Source of the DNA: Sphingomonadales bacterium
GTDB lineage: Bacteria; Pseudomonadota; Alphaproteobacteria; Sphingomonadales; Sphingomonadaceae
Assembly: GCA_020200935.1 (NCBI GenBank)
Contig: JAIVHR010000068.1
Location: forward strand, 6,089 to 16,150
Length of the DNA stretch: 10,062 nucleotides
Direction of reading: 5' to 3'
Part shown: piece after piece, positions 1-7,097 of the stretch
How the letters are laid out: each line of letters opens with the position of its first letter
Position numbering within the stretch: position 1 is the first letter of the stretch
The notes under the pieces: generated by a model
The model's input: only the letters and a program-made list of their open reading frames with translations
Told to the model about the DNA's origin: nothing
Databases searched by the model: none
Position numbers and translations under genes: made by a program

Positions 1-1128
<1,128 letters not shown>

Positions 1129-1130
1129 TG

Positions 1131-1685
1131 TCAGCCTTTCATGGCGTTCGATAGCGAGTTGAGTTTGGTGCGGAGCGAGCCGTCGATCATCCGGCTGCCC
1201 ATGCGGACGACGAGGCCGCCGAGCAGCGCCGAATCGAGCTTCATGTCGATATTGACGTCGCGGCCGGCAAGCCCCTTGAGCCGGGATTTGAGCGCCTCGA
1301 GCTGGTCGTCGGTGAGCGGATGAGCCGAGGCGACCTCGGCATCGGTTTCGCCGCGATATTGGGCGGCGATGGTGTTGAAGGCGCGGATCGCGGCGCCGAG
1401 CTGGGTGAGTCGGCGGTTCTGCGCCAGCGTGCCGAGGAACTTCGCGGTCAGCGGATCGAGCTCCATGGCCTGTGCGACAGCCGAGATTGCGCGCACCGCT
1501 TCGTCGCGATCGACCAAGGGACTGGTGGTGAGCTGCCTGAGTTCGGCCGATTCGCCGAGCATGGCCTTGAGCCGGGCAAGGCTCGCCTCGACCGATTCGA
1601 GCTGCTTTTGCTCCTGCGCCAGCTCGAACAGCGCATAGGCATAGCGGCCTGCGAGACTGGCCTTGATTCCGCCGGAAATATCCAC
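1131..1685 (-). CDS. atpH: ATP synthase F1 subunit delta (OSCP)
   Basis: This is the delta subunit, part of the peripheral stalk that connects F1 to the F0 b subunits. The call of 184 residues fits the family length. The N-terminal helical domain begins with the motif [15 protein letters not shown], and the C-terminal signature [17 protein letters not shown] is clear. It ends [18 protein letters not shown], also typical. The start is a GTG at 1685 ([15 protein letters not shown]). AGGGA at 1697-1701 is 11 nt upstream. An in-frame TTG at 1691 would sit 5 nt from that site and give 186 residues, so it remains possible. The in-frame ATG at 1766 overlaps the proposed -10 box and is unlikely. This is the first gene of an F1 operon, followed directly by atpA. 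F0 genes are not seen, as expected for alphaproteobacteria, where F1 and F0 operons are separate. Confidence 0.95.
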   Translation of the reverse strand: MDISGGIKASLAGRYAYALFELAQEQKQLESVEASLARLKAMLGESAELRQLTTSPLVDRDEAVRAISAVAQAMELDPLTAKFLGTLAQNRRLTQLGAAIRAFNTIAAQYRGETDAEVASAHPLTDDQLEALKSRLKGLAGRDVNIDMKLDSALLGGLVVRMGSRMIDGSLRTKLNSLSNAMKG

Positions 1686-1725
1686 GCGCAAATAGGTCCC
1701 TAGATCGGATTTGTCGGGTCGTAGG

Positions 1726-1747
1726 AAAAGGGGCGGCGAAACGCCCC
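1726..1747 (-). terminator. Terminator-like hairpin in the atpH leader
   Basis: On the minus strand the sequence reads GGGGCG, a six-base loop TTTCGC, then CGCCCC, followed immediately by TTTT. That is a 6-bp GC stem followed by a short U tract, the form of an intrinsic terminator. It lies between the proposed atp promoter and the atpH start, about 45 nt before the start codon. No minus-strand gene ends just upstream of it within the visible 230 bp, so if it acts at all it would act as a leader attenuator or as an mRNA-stabilising stem. The T tract is short, so termination would be partial. The structure is visible in the sequence; the role is inference. Confidence 0.4.
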
Positions 1748-1763
1748 CGCTACGGCTGGGCGC

Positions 1764-1792
1764 CACCTAGCAAGGGTGATGCTGCGTTGCAA
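1764..1792 (-). promoter_or_regulatory. Candidate sigma-70 promoter for atpHA
   Basis: On the minus strand, TTGCAA (1787-1792) is followed after exactly 17 bp by TAGGTG (1764-1769), preceded by TTGC. This is a reasonable housekeeping -35/-10 pair for an alphaproteobacterium, although the -10 is weak. Transcription would start near 1757 and give a leader of roughly 70 nt that includes the hairpin at 1730-1747. No equally good promoter was found for the divergent plus-strand DUF1203 gene, which must start within the same 230-bp interval. Based on motif reading only. Confidence 0.4.
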
Positions 1793-1916
1793 GATGAGCC
1801 GCCGTGAATCTTTGCGGATAACCGACGGAGGGTTGGGCTTTGACCGCAAGAAGCGGGACGCAGGGGCTCGAACGGCAATCTAAACGATCCTCACAGACAG
1901 CAGATGAGGACCGAAC

Positions 1917-2384
1917 ATGACCTATCGCATTACAGGATTGGCGCCCGAGCCTTTCGCCGATCTGCGCGGCGCGGAAGAGGCGGCGCTGGCGGCGGCCGGA
2001 GCGCGGCGGGTGATCGCGCAGAGCAAGCCTGGCTATCCCTGCCGGATTTCGCTCGAGGATGCCGAAGTCGGGGAGAGGCTGATCCTGCTCCACCATGTCT
2101 CGCATGATGTCGATACGCCCTATCGCTCGGCCTACGCCATCTATCTGCGCGAGAATGCCGGGGCGGCGGCGGTCTATGAGGACGCGCTGCCGCCGGTGAT
2201 GGAAGGCAGGCCGATCGCGATGCGCGGGTTCGACGAAGCGGGGATGCTTCTCGATGCGGCGCTCGCGCTGCCGGGAGAGGCCGATGCCGCCATCCGGCGG
2301 CTCTTCTACAATCGCGACATAGCCTATATCGACGCGCATAATGCGGCGCATGGCTGTTTCGCCGCGCGGGTGGAACGGGCATGA
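1917..2384 (+). CDS. DUF1203 domain-containing protein
   Basis: This is a 155-residue soluble protein with no signal peptide or membrane segment. It matches my memory of the DUF1203 family along its whole length: the block CRISLEDAEVGERLILLHH near the N-terminal third, then the PYRSAYAIYLRE stretch, a MRGFDEAGMLLDA segment, and the ending AYIDAHNAAHGCFAARVERA. The last block, with its His, Asn and Cys residues, is the most conserved part of the family. The biochemical function is unknown to me. The ATG at 1917 has GAGGA at 1905-1909, seven bases upstream, which settles the start. Its stop overlaps the start of the next gene (ATGA at 2381-2384), so the two are likely co-transcribed and translationally coupled. 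It diverges from the atp operon. Confidence 0.85.
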   Translation: MTYRITGLAPEPFADLRGAEEAALAAAGARRVIAQSKPGYPCRISLEDAEVGERLILLHHVSHDVDTPYRSAYAIYLRENAGAAAVYEDALPPVMEGRPIAMRGFDEAGMLLDAALALPGEADAAIRRLFYNRDIAYIDAHNAAHGCFAARVERA

Positions 2385-3221
2385 ATATCGCCATGAGCAT
2401 AGCGCGAGTCGATCCCGACGAGGCCTGGCAAGCGGTCAAGCGCCGCGACCGCGGCTATGATGGTCGCTTCGTCACCGGTGTGCTGACGACCGGCATCTAT
2501 TGCCGCCCTTCCTGCGCCGCGCGCCACCCGCTGCGCGAAAATGTCCGTCTCGCCGGCCGGATATGCGCGCGGGCTGCGCGCCCGCCGCGCCGAACGGGCG
2601 CTCGGCAGCGAGGAGCGCGTCACCGACGCGATCTACGAGGCCGGCTATTCGGGGCCCGGGCGCTTTTACGAGGAGAGCGGCAAGCGGCTCGGAATGACGC
2701 CCTCGGCCTGGCGCCGCGGCGGCGAAGGGACGGTGATCCACTGGGCGATCGCCGAGACCTCGCTCGGCTGGATGCTCGTCGCGGCGACCAGGCGCGGCAT
2801 TTGCCGGCTGAGCTTCGACGAGCAGGAAAGCGACCTGCGCGCACGCTTCCCGAAGGCCGAACTGATCCCGGCCAACGGCGAGATGGCGGAATTGATCGGC
2901 AAGGCGGTCGCCGCGGTCGACGATCCGGGCCGCCCGCATGGCCTGCCGCTCGATGTTCGCGGTACCGCCTTCCAGGAAGCGGTCTGGCGCGAGCTGACCC
3001 GCATTCCGCCCGGCGAGACGCGCAGTTATGCCGAGATCGCCGCCGCCGTCGGCAAGCCCAATGCGGTGCGCGCGGCCGGCTCGGCCAACGGCGCCAACAA
3101 TGTCGCGGTGCTGATTCCCTGCCACCGCGTGATCCGCAGCGACGGCTCGCTGGGGGGCTATGCCTACGGCCTCGAGCGCAAGGAGAAGCTGCTGGCGAAA
3201 GAGCGATCCGTAGGCGGCTGA
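2381..3221 (+). pseudogene. ada: Ada-type methylphosphotriester/O6-methylguanine-DNA repair and regulator protein, broken by an internal out-of-frame deletion
   Basis: Intact Ada has an N-terminal zinc domain that takes methyl groups from phosphotriesters, an AraC-type DNA-binding domain, and a C-terminal O6-alkylguanine methyltransferase. Here the first frame (ATG 2381) gives the start of the zinc domain, with DGRFVTGVLTTGIYCRPSC and Cys41/Cys45 (E. coli Cys38/Cys42), through RENVRL. Homology then jumps to another frame at about 2546-2553 and resumes with SPAGYARGLRARRAERAL, the second half of the AraC domain. By comparison with E. coli Ada from memory, about 70-75 codons are missing. They include the second zinc Cys pair (E. 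coli Cys69/Cys72) and the first helix-turn-helix. The rest, to the stop at 3219-3221, is intact and contains the methyltransferase active site PCHRV. The sensor and first frame cannot produce a normal Ada. Whether this is real decay or an assembly error is open. Confidence 0.75.
2541..3221 (+). CDS. Residual open frame of the broken ada: half AraC domain plus a complete O6-alkylguanine-DNA methyltransferase domain
   Basis: This 226-residue open frame is the downstream part of the disrupted ada-like gene. Residues from about 5 to 65 are the second AraC helix-turn-helix (VTDAIYEAGYSGPGRFYEE, then LGMTPSAWRRGG). The remainder is a full methyltransferase domain: a ferredoxin-like N-lobe (AIAETSLGWMLVA), the RGTAFQEAVWREL and PPGETRSYAEIA blocks, the VGKPNAVRAAGSANGANN helix, and the active site IPCHRVIRSDGSLGGY with acceptor Cys194. 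It would return O6-methylguanine to guanine by suicidal methyl transfer. The ATG at 2541 has no convincing ribosome-binding site and is simply the first ATG in frame. Translation could depend on coupling to the upstream fragment. Domain identity is very sure; the start and expression are not. Confidence 0.55.
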   Translation: MSVSPAGYARGLRARRAERALGSEERVTDAIYEAGYSGPGRFYEESGKRLGMTPSAWRRGGEGTVIHWAIAETSLGWMLVAATRRGICRLSFDEQESDLRARFPKAELIPANGEMAELIGKAVAAVDDPGRPHGLPLDVRGTAFQEAVWRELTRIPPGETRSYAEIAAAVGKPNAVRAAGSANGANNVAVLIPCHRVIRSDGSLGGYAYGLERKEKLLAKERSVGG

Positions 3222-3232
3222 GAGATATCGCT

Positions 3233-3337
3233 CGTCATTGCGAGCCCGGCGAATGCCGGGTGAAGCAATCCAGAGCGGTAGGCGCCGTCGCTTGCTGCTC
3301 TGGATTGCCGCGTCGCCTTCGGCTCCTCGCAATGACG
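3233..3337. repeat. 105-bp compound palindromic intergenic repeat (CGTCATTGCGAG family)
   Basis: The ends are a perfect 12-bp inverted repeat, CGTCATTGCGAG at 3233-3244 and CTCGCAATGACG at 3326-3337. Nested inside is a second perfect 12-bp inverted repeat, GCAATCCAGAGC at 3265-3276 and GCTCTGGATTGC at 3297-3308. There is also a small hairpin CCCGGC-GAAT-GCCGGG at 3245-3260. From memory, elements with these exact end and inner motifs are scattered in many copies through sphingomonad intergenic regions, which supports the taxonomic call. It carries no coding capacity and no transposase. It sits between convergent genes (ada-like stop at 3221, transporter stop at 3346), so its stem-loop RNA could end or protect both transcripts; that role is inference. 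No second copy was seen in the window. Confidence 0.85.
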
Positions 3338-3345
3338 CGGATTTG

Positions 3346-4418
3346 TCAGCCCGCGCGCAGCAGCAGATACATCGCGGCGATGCCGGTCATGACGAGGATC
3401 GCGGCGAGGCTGAGCCAGCGCATCGCGGGTCCCGGCCGCGTATCCTCGGGCATCGGGCAGCGCGTCACCACCAAATGGTTGAGCAGTGCGATGACCGGTG
3501 CGATCAGGAAGGACGTCGAGGTGACGAGATCGATGAAACTCGCGAATTCGGCCAGCAGCAGGAACAAAGCGGCGATCGCGAGTGCGATCCAGCCGAGGGT
3601 GAAGAACGCGTAACTCGCGCGAAAGCGGGTGCCGTCGCCGGTCCCGGCGAGTTCGTCCCATCCCGCCGCATAGGTGCGGCCATAGGCGTCGGTCGCGGCG
3701 ATCGCCGTGGTCAGCATGACCGACAAAGCGGCGATCGCGGCGAGCAGCGCCGGGATCGGGCCGAGCGTCGAGCGGTAGAGATCGATGATCTGGGCGGCGA
3801 AGCCGGCGGCGTCGGGCGCCGGGGCGGTATCGGCGCTGTGCATCACGCCGGCGCCCATGATGCAGAAGCAGACCGCGAGCAGAGTGGTCAGGCCGTAGGA
3901 CCAGACGAAGCCCGATCGTGCCGTCGCGAGCGGGATCGGGCGTTCGGTGCCGTGCGGCTTCTCACCCTCGATCGTCCACAGCGAGACGGCGACCGAGGCG
4001 TCGAGGGGATTGGGCATGAAGCCGGCCAGCGCGACGATGAACAGCAACGCCATCGGGTCGGCGGCCCAGCCAAACGCGAACAAAGATCCCCATTCGACGC
4101 GTGGCAGCACCAGCAAGGTCGTCGCCAGGGTCGAGACGACGAGAAAGGCGAGCAGCAGCCGGTTGATCCGGTCGAGCCAGCCATAGCCGCCAGCGATCAG
4201 CAGCAATCCGGCCGCGGCCAGCACCAGCGGCTGTAATCGACGCCGAAGCGGAAGGCAGGATATTTGAGCAGGTTGATCAGCAGGATGACGCCGACCAGCG
4301 CCAGCCCGAACATCGCGCCGGCGCGCGTCGATTGCACGAGATGCGACACGCCGACCGCGGCGCCCGAGAAGATCAGCCCCGGCCCGATCGCCCGCCACCA
4401 GATTGCCCGATCCGTCAT
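3346..4418 (-). pseudogene. Nramp-related metal cation transporter, disrupted by an internal out-of-frame deletion
   Basis: This is a polytopic inner membrane protein of the Nramp/MntH superfamily, which normally imports divalent metals with protons. The ATG at 4418 has a good AAGGAG at 4428-4433. The first frame gives TM1 and TM2 (IGPGLIFSGAAVGVSHLVQS, then LALVGVILLINLLKYPAF), ending near VDY. Homology continues in another frame from about 4230 (PLVLAAAGLLLIAGG) to the stop at 3346 and includes at least eight further hydrophobic segments. Related proteins, from memory, have an extra stretch around TM3 between these parts, so I estimate about 60-70 codons lost plus a frame change at about 4230-4236. 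The usual TM1 DPGN metal motif reads AVGVSH, and the TM6 MPH motif reads GFMPNPLD, so this is a divergent branch whose substrate is uncertain. As sequenced it cannot yield a functional carrier. Confidence 0.75.
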
Positions 4419-4493
4419 CTACCTTCGCTCCTTTCGGGTGCCTTAGCGCGGGCGGCGTACAAGGCAATCGGCAAGGATTGAGGCGGCGCGCGT

Positions 4494-6125
4494 CTAGGGT
4501 ACGCGATTCTGGAACAGACTGCGGCGGCTGTTCCACATCCAGTCGGCATGATTGAAGCGCGATACTGGTTCTTGCGGCAGGAAATCGATTGCGACCATTT
4601 CGCCGAGTTCGGCGCGCCGTTGCTCCCGCTCGGCATTGATTTCGGCGATTGCGTCTCCGGCGTGGCTGATATCGAGCTCGCGCGATGCGAGCCTCTCCAG
4701 TATCGCCGCATAGTCCTTATACGGGTCGCCATACGCCGACCCGGCGACGGCGGAGACGACACGGCGCGCCTCGGCATAGCGGCCCTGGTCGAGATACTCG
4801 CGACCGAGGATCGTACGGATCGCTGTATTCTGGGGAATGAGAGCAAAGGCCCTTTCGAGGGCCGGCAGGGCATTGTCCGGCCGCGCCGCGGCGTCGGGGT
4901 AGGACAGGAAATAGAAGACGAGCGCCATTGCGTTGTCGGGATCCAGCCGATTGGCTTGAAGCGCGTGGTTGCGCGCTTCGCCCCAATGGGGACTGGCGGC
5001 GTCTCCGACGCCCAGCCAGATCAGCGCTTGCGCGGCGAAGAGATGCGCATCGATATTGTCCGGGGCGATGGCCAGGGCACGGTCAGCAGCTTCCCTCGCC
5101 TCGGCAAAATTTCCCTGCCCGAGCAGGAATCGGGCCTGTTCGGCATAGACCTGCGCGTTGTCGGGATGATCCTCAAGCGCCTCTTGCAGATCGCTTTCCA
5201 TTGCCTCGACAGGGCGGCCCCGTAATAGCGCCAGCTCTGCCTCGGCGTCGCTCATCACCGTGATCGTCGGCTCGGCGATTGCTCCGAGATCGAGTTCCAT
5301 CGGGACATAGGGAAAACTGTATCCGACGAGATACTCCCGCAATTGCTGATCCAGCGACGGATCGCGATTCGCGAAGACCTGATCGTACGCCTCCCGCCCC
5401 GAATTTCCCTGATGCAGGGCATTCAGATACTCGCCGAGCTCGCGGCGGAGCCGCGGGTCGAACATGGCCTGATGCGCGAGCAACCAGCCTTCGCCGTAGG
5501 CGAGGGTTGAGTTGGGATATACGTTCGACAGCAGGTCGCGCATCGGCAGCCAGTAACCGGCCCGCTCAAACATGCCGAGTTGGTTGGCGATGGAGCGCGC
5601 TGCCCGGCCGACATCGATCCGGCCGTCGCGTTGGAACTCCACCGTCGAATAGAGCTGGGCCAGCCCTTCACGGTACCAGGCCGGATAGTTCGCCGGAAAA
5701 TACTGAGCCATGAAATGATGGGTGTATTGGTAGAACAGTATCTCGCGCCGCTCGATTTCGAAAGCACCCCATCCGGCGCCGCGTTTCGGCACGACCGCAT
5801 ACGGCCCGCGGATATCGGCCATGTAGAATCCGGTATAGTTGCCGTCGCCATATGCCGAGACGTCGTCGGTATCGGACAAGACGAGGATCCGCAGCTTGAC
5901 CGGCGCGAAATCGCCTTGCTGGCGCGTCAGATGGCGAAGCGTGCGGTCGAATCGCTCGAGCTCCAGCACATAGTCGCGAATGCGGTCCTGGCGCATTTCC
6001 GCATAGACGATGAAATTGTCCGATTCCGCCCGTCGCCAGTCGGCAAGGGCAGGCACCGGCAGCGTCAGGCCAAGCAGCAGGCCGATCAGCGCCATACTGC
6101 GAAAAACATGCGATCCTATCGACAT
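4494..6125 (-). CDS. Secreted TPR protein with a degenerate HExxH (peptidase-MA-like) domain
   Basis: This 543-residue exported protein is a paralogue of the two genes upstream. A signal peptide is clear (MSIGSHVFRSMALIGLLLGL, cleavage after PALA before DWRRAES). Residues about 30-160 align with the protease-like domain of the paralogues (ADWRRAESDNFIVYAE, VKLRILVLSD, MADIRGPYAVVP). Where they have HEYTH or HEYVH, this protein has YQYTH at 132-136, and EGFAE becomes EGLAQ at 153-157. The catalytic Glu, one His and a downstream acidic residue are therefore gone, making it a probable pseudo-enzyme. Residues about 290-480 hold TPR-like helices, including DNAQVYAEQARFLLGQGNFA, AREAADRALAIAPDN and PALERAFALIPQN. 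The upstream ATG extension to 6329 overlaps the previous gene and was rejected. ATG 6095 is a weaker alternative start. Function is unknown; a scaffold or regulator of the neighbouring proteases is possible. Confidence 0.85.
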   Translation of the reverse strand: MSIGSHVFRSMALIGLLLGLTLPVPALADWRRAESDNFIVYAEMRQDRIRDYVLELERFDRTLRHLTRQQGDFAPVKLRILVLSDTDDVSAYGDGNYTGFYMADIRGPYAVVPKRGAGWGAFEIERREILFYQYTHHFMAQYFPANYPAWYREGLAQLYSTVEFQRDGRIDVGRAARSIANQLGMFERAGYWLPMRDLLSNVYPNSTLAYGEGWLLAHQAMFDPRLRRELGEYLNALHQGNSGREAYDQVFANRDPSLDQQLREYLVGYSFPYVPMELDLGAIAEPTITVMSDAEAELALLRGRPVEAMESDLQEALEDHPDNAQVYAEQARFLLGQGNFAEAREAADRALAIAPDNIDAHLFAAQALIWLGVGDAASPHWGEARNHALQANRLDPDNAMALVFYFLSYPDAAARPDNALPALERAFALIPQNTAIRTILGREYLDQGRYAEARRVVSAVAGSAYGDPYKDYAAILERLASRELDISHAGDAIAEINAEREQRRAELGEMVAIDFLPQEPVSRFNHADWMWNSRRSLFQNRVP

Positions 6126-6186
6126 AGCCCAAGACTTACGGGCCAATTTTCGCGAAGGCCATAGCCAAGTTGTTTGCCCATGCCGG

Positions 6187-7010
6187 TCAGGATTTCGGTG
6201 ATCCACTTTCGCCAGCCGGCTCGACTTCCTCCGTCTCGGCATCTTCGTCATCGACCGCCGGGCATTCTTCGGATGTAAAGGCGTCCGCCGTTTCATCGGC
6301 GATCGCTTGGCAGTCGCGCGTCTCGCCATTGGGTTCGGCGACAGCGGCGGCGTTGCCGCGGGTGACGAAGACGGCCACCGAGCCGACGATCAATGCGAGG
6401 CTCGCGACCCCGGCGCCGACCGCCGCGCGGCGCTGATCGCGGACGAAGAGCAGGCCTCGGCATCGTGGACATAGGCGTCGATGCCGCACACCGGCCGCGC
6501 TTCGGATATGTCGCCGCCGGTGCGGATCGGCGAGCGCGGGGTGACGGTGAGGTCGAACAATTCGTCGACCGAGCGCGAGGAGGCGAAATCGACATTGCTC
6601 GGAAAGCCGAGCGCGGTGTAGCGCCGGCCGAGATCGGGGCGGCCCGAAAACAGCGTCATCGGCTCCATTGTCCCGCCCTGCAATTCGAGCACCGCGAGAT
6701 CCTTGGCGCTGTCATAGGTGACGAGCCGCGCCTCGATCATGGCGGAGCCGCGCGAGGGGACGACCGCGAGCAACGCTTCGTCGGCGCTCTCCGCGTACCG
6801 GGCCCAGGCCTCGATCACGTGATAATTGGTGACGATGCGAGTTGGCGTGACGGCGAAGCCGCTGCCGAAGCCGACATATTCGTCGCCGTCCTTCCAGCTG
6901 AGCACGACCAGAATCCGCCCCACGCCGCCGTAGGAATCGGCAATATCGTCGGCCCGCGCCGGTGTGATGATCGCCAGCAGAAGCAGCAGCGCGGCAAGCA
7001 AGCGCATCAT
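6187..7010 (-). pseudogene. Trypsin-like serine protease with membrane anchor, broken by an internal deletion that removes the catalytic Ser
   Basis: The gene starts with a signal peptide (MMRLLAALLLLLAIITPARA, then DDIADS). The trypsin fold follows: FGSGFAVTPTRIVTNYHVI with catalytic His64, and TYDSAKDLAVLEL with Asp104. The first frame continues as GGDISEARPVCGIDAYVHDAEA and then loses homology near 6456-6460. The downstream homologous part is in another frame (GLLFVRDQRRAAVGAGV, then the membrane helix ASLALIVGSVAVFVTRG) and ends with an acidic tail at 6187. In relatives I recall, the GNSGGP serine motif, the rest of the second barrel, a linker and another membrane helix lie between these parts. 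None of that is present, so well over 100 codons are missing and the frame is broken. The RBS lies next to a G8 tract. It sits between two TPR paralogues, which suggests a joint role in envelope proteolysis when intact. Confidence 0.75.
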
Positions 7011-7024
7011 CGTTCACCCCCCCC
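7011..7024 (-). promoter_or_regulatory. Ribosome-binding site adjoining a G8 homopolymer upstream of the trypsin-like gene
   Basis: On the minus strand the bases just before the ATG at 7010 read GGGGGGGGTGAACG. The eight consecutive G residues (7017-7024) include the Shine-Dalgarno-like GGGGTGA. A mononucleotide run this long at a translation start can change length by slippage, which would alter spacing and therefore translation. It can also be miscounted by sequencing. No promoter was identified in the 87-bp gap. Confidence 0.45.
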
Positions 7025-7056
7025 GAATTGGTCCGGCAATGCTTATCGCCGATCGT

Positions 7057-7072
7057 CGCCTTGGGAAAGGCG
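7057..7072. other. Small intergenic hairpin
   Basis: A perfect 6-bp inverted repeat, CGCCTT (7057-7062) and AAGGCG (7067-7072), encloses a 4-nt loop. It lies in the 87-bp gap between the second HExxH/TPR gene and the trypsin-like gene. No T tract follows on the minus strand, so it is not an intrinsic terminator. It might stabilise an mRNA end between the two genes, or it may be chance in GC-rich DNA. Confidence 0.3.
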
Positions 7073-7097
7073 GCTCAGCGTTGTGTCGGCGCAAAGC

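Noticed and set aside
1686..1766. N-terminal extension of atpH to the ATG at 1766
   Set aside because: The extension does not resemble delta subunits, passes through the leader hairpin, and its start codon overlaps the proposed -10 box.
3233..3337. Insertion sequence or CRISPR repeat
   Set aside because: There is no transposase, no repeated unit with spacers and no target duplication seen. It is a single palindromic intergenic element.
2560..3613. Continuation of the first ada frame past the deletion point into the intergenic repeat
   Set aside because: After RENVRL the translation becomes arginine-rich and matches nothing, while the adjacent frame gives textbook Ada sequence. It is a frameshift read-through.
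3238..4236. A 332-residue plus-strand open frame covering the palindrome and the transporter
   Set aside because: It is very rich in R, G, Q and E with no recognisable domain, and it is antisense to clear membrane-helix coding sequence.
6126..6329. N-terminal extension of the third TPR gene to an upstream ATG
   Set aside because: It overlaps the C-terminal coding region of the trypsin-like gene, is highly basic, and would bury a clear signal peptide that begins at 6125.
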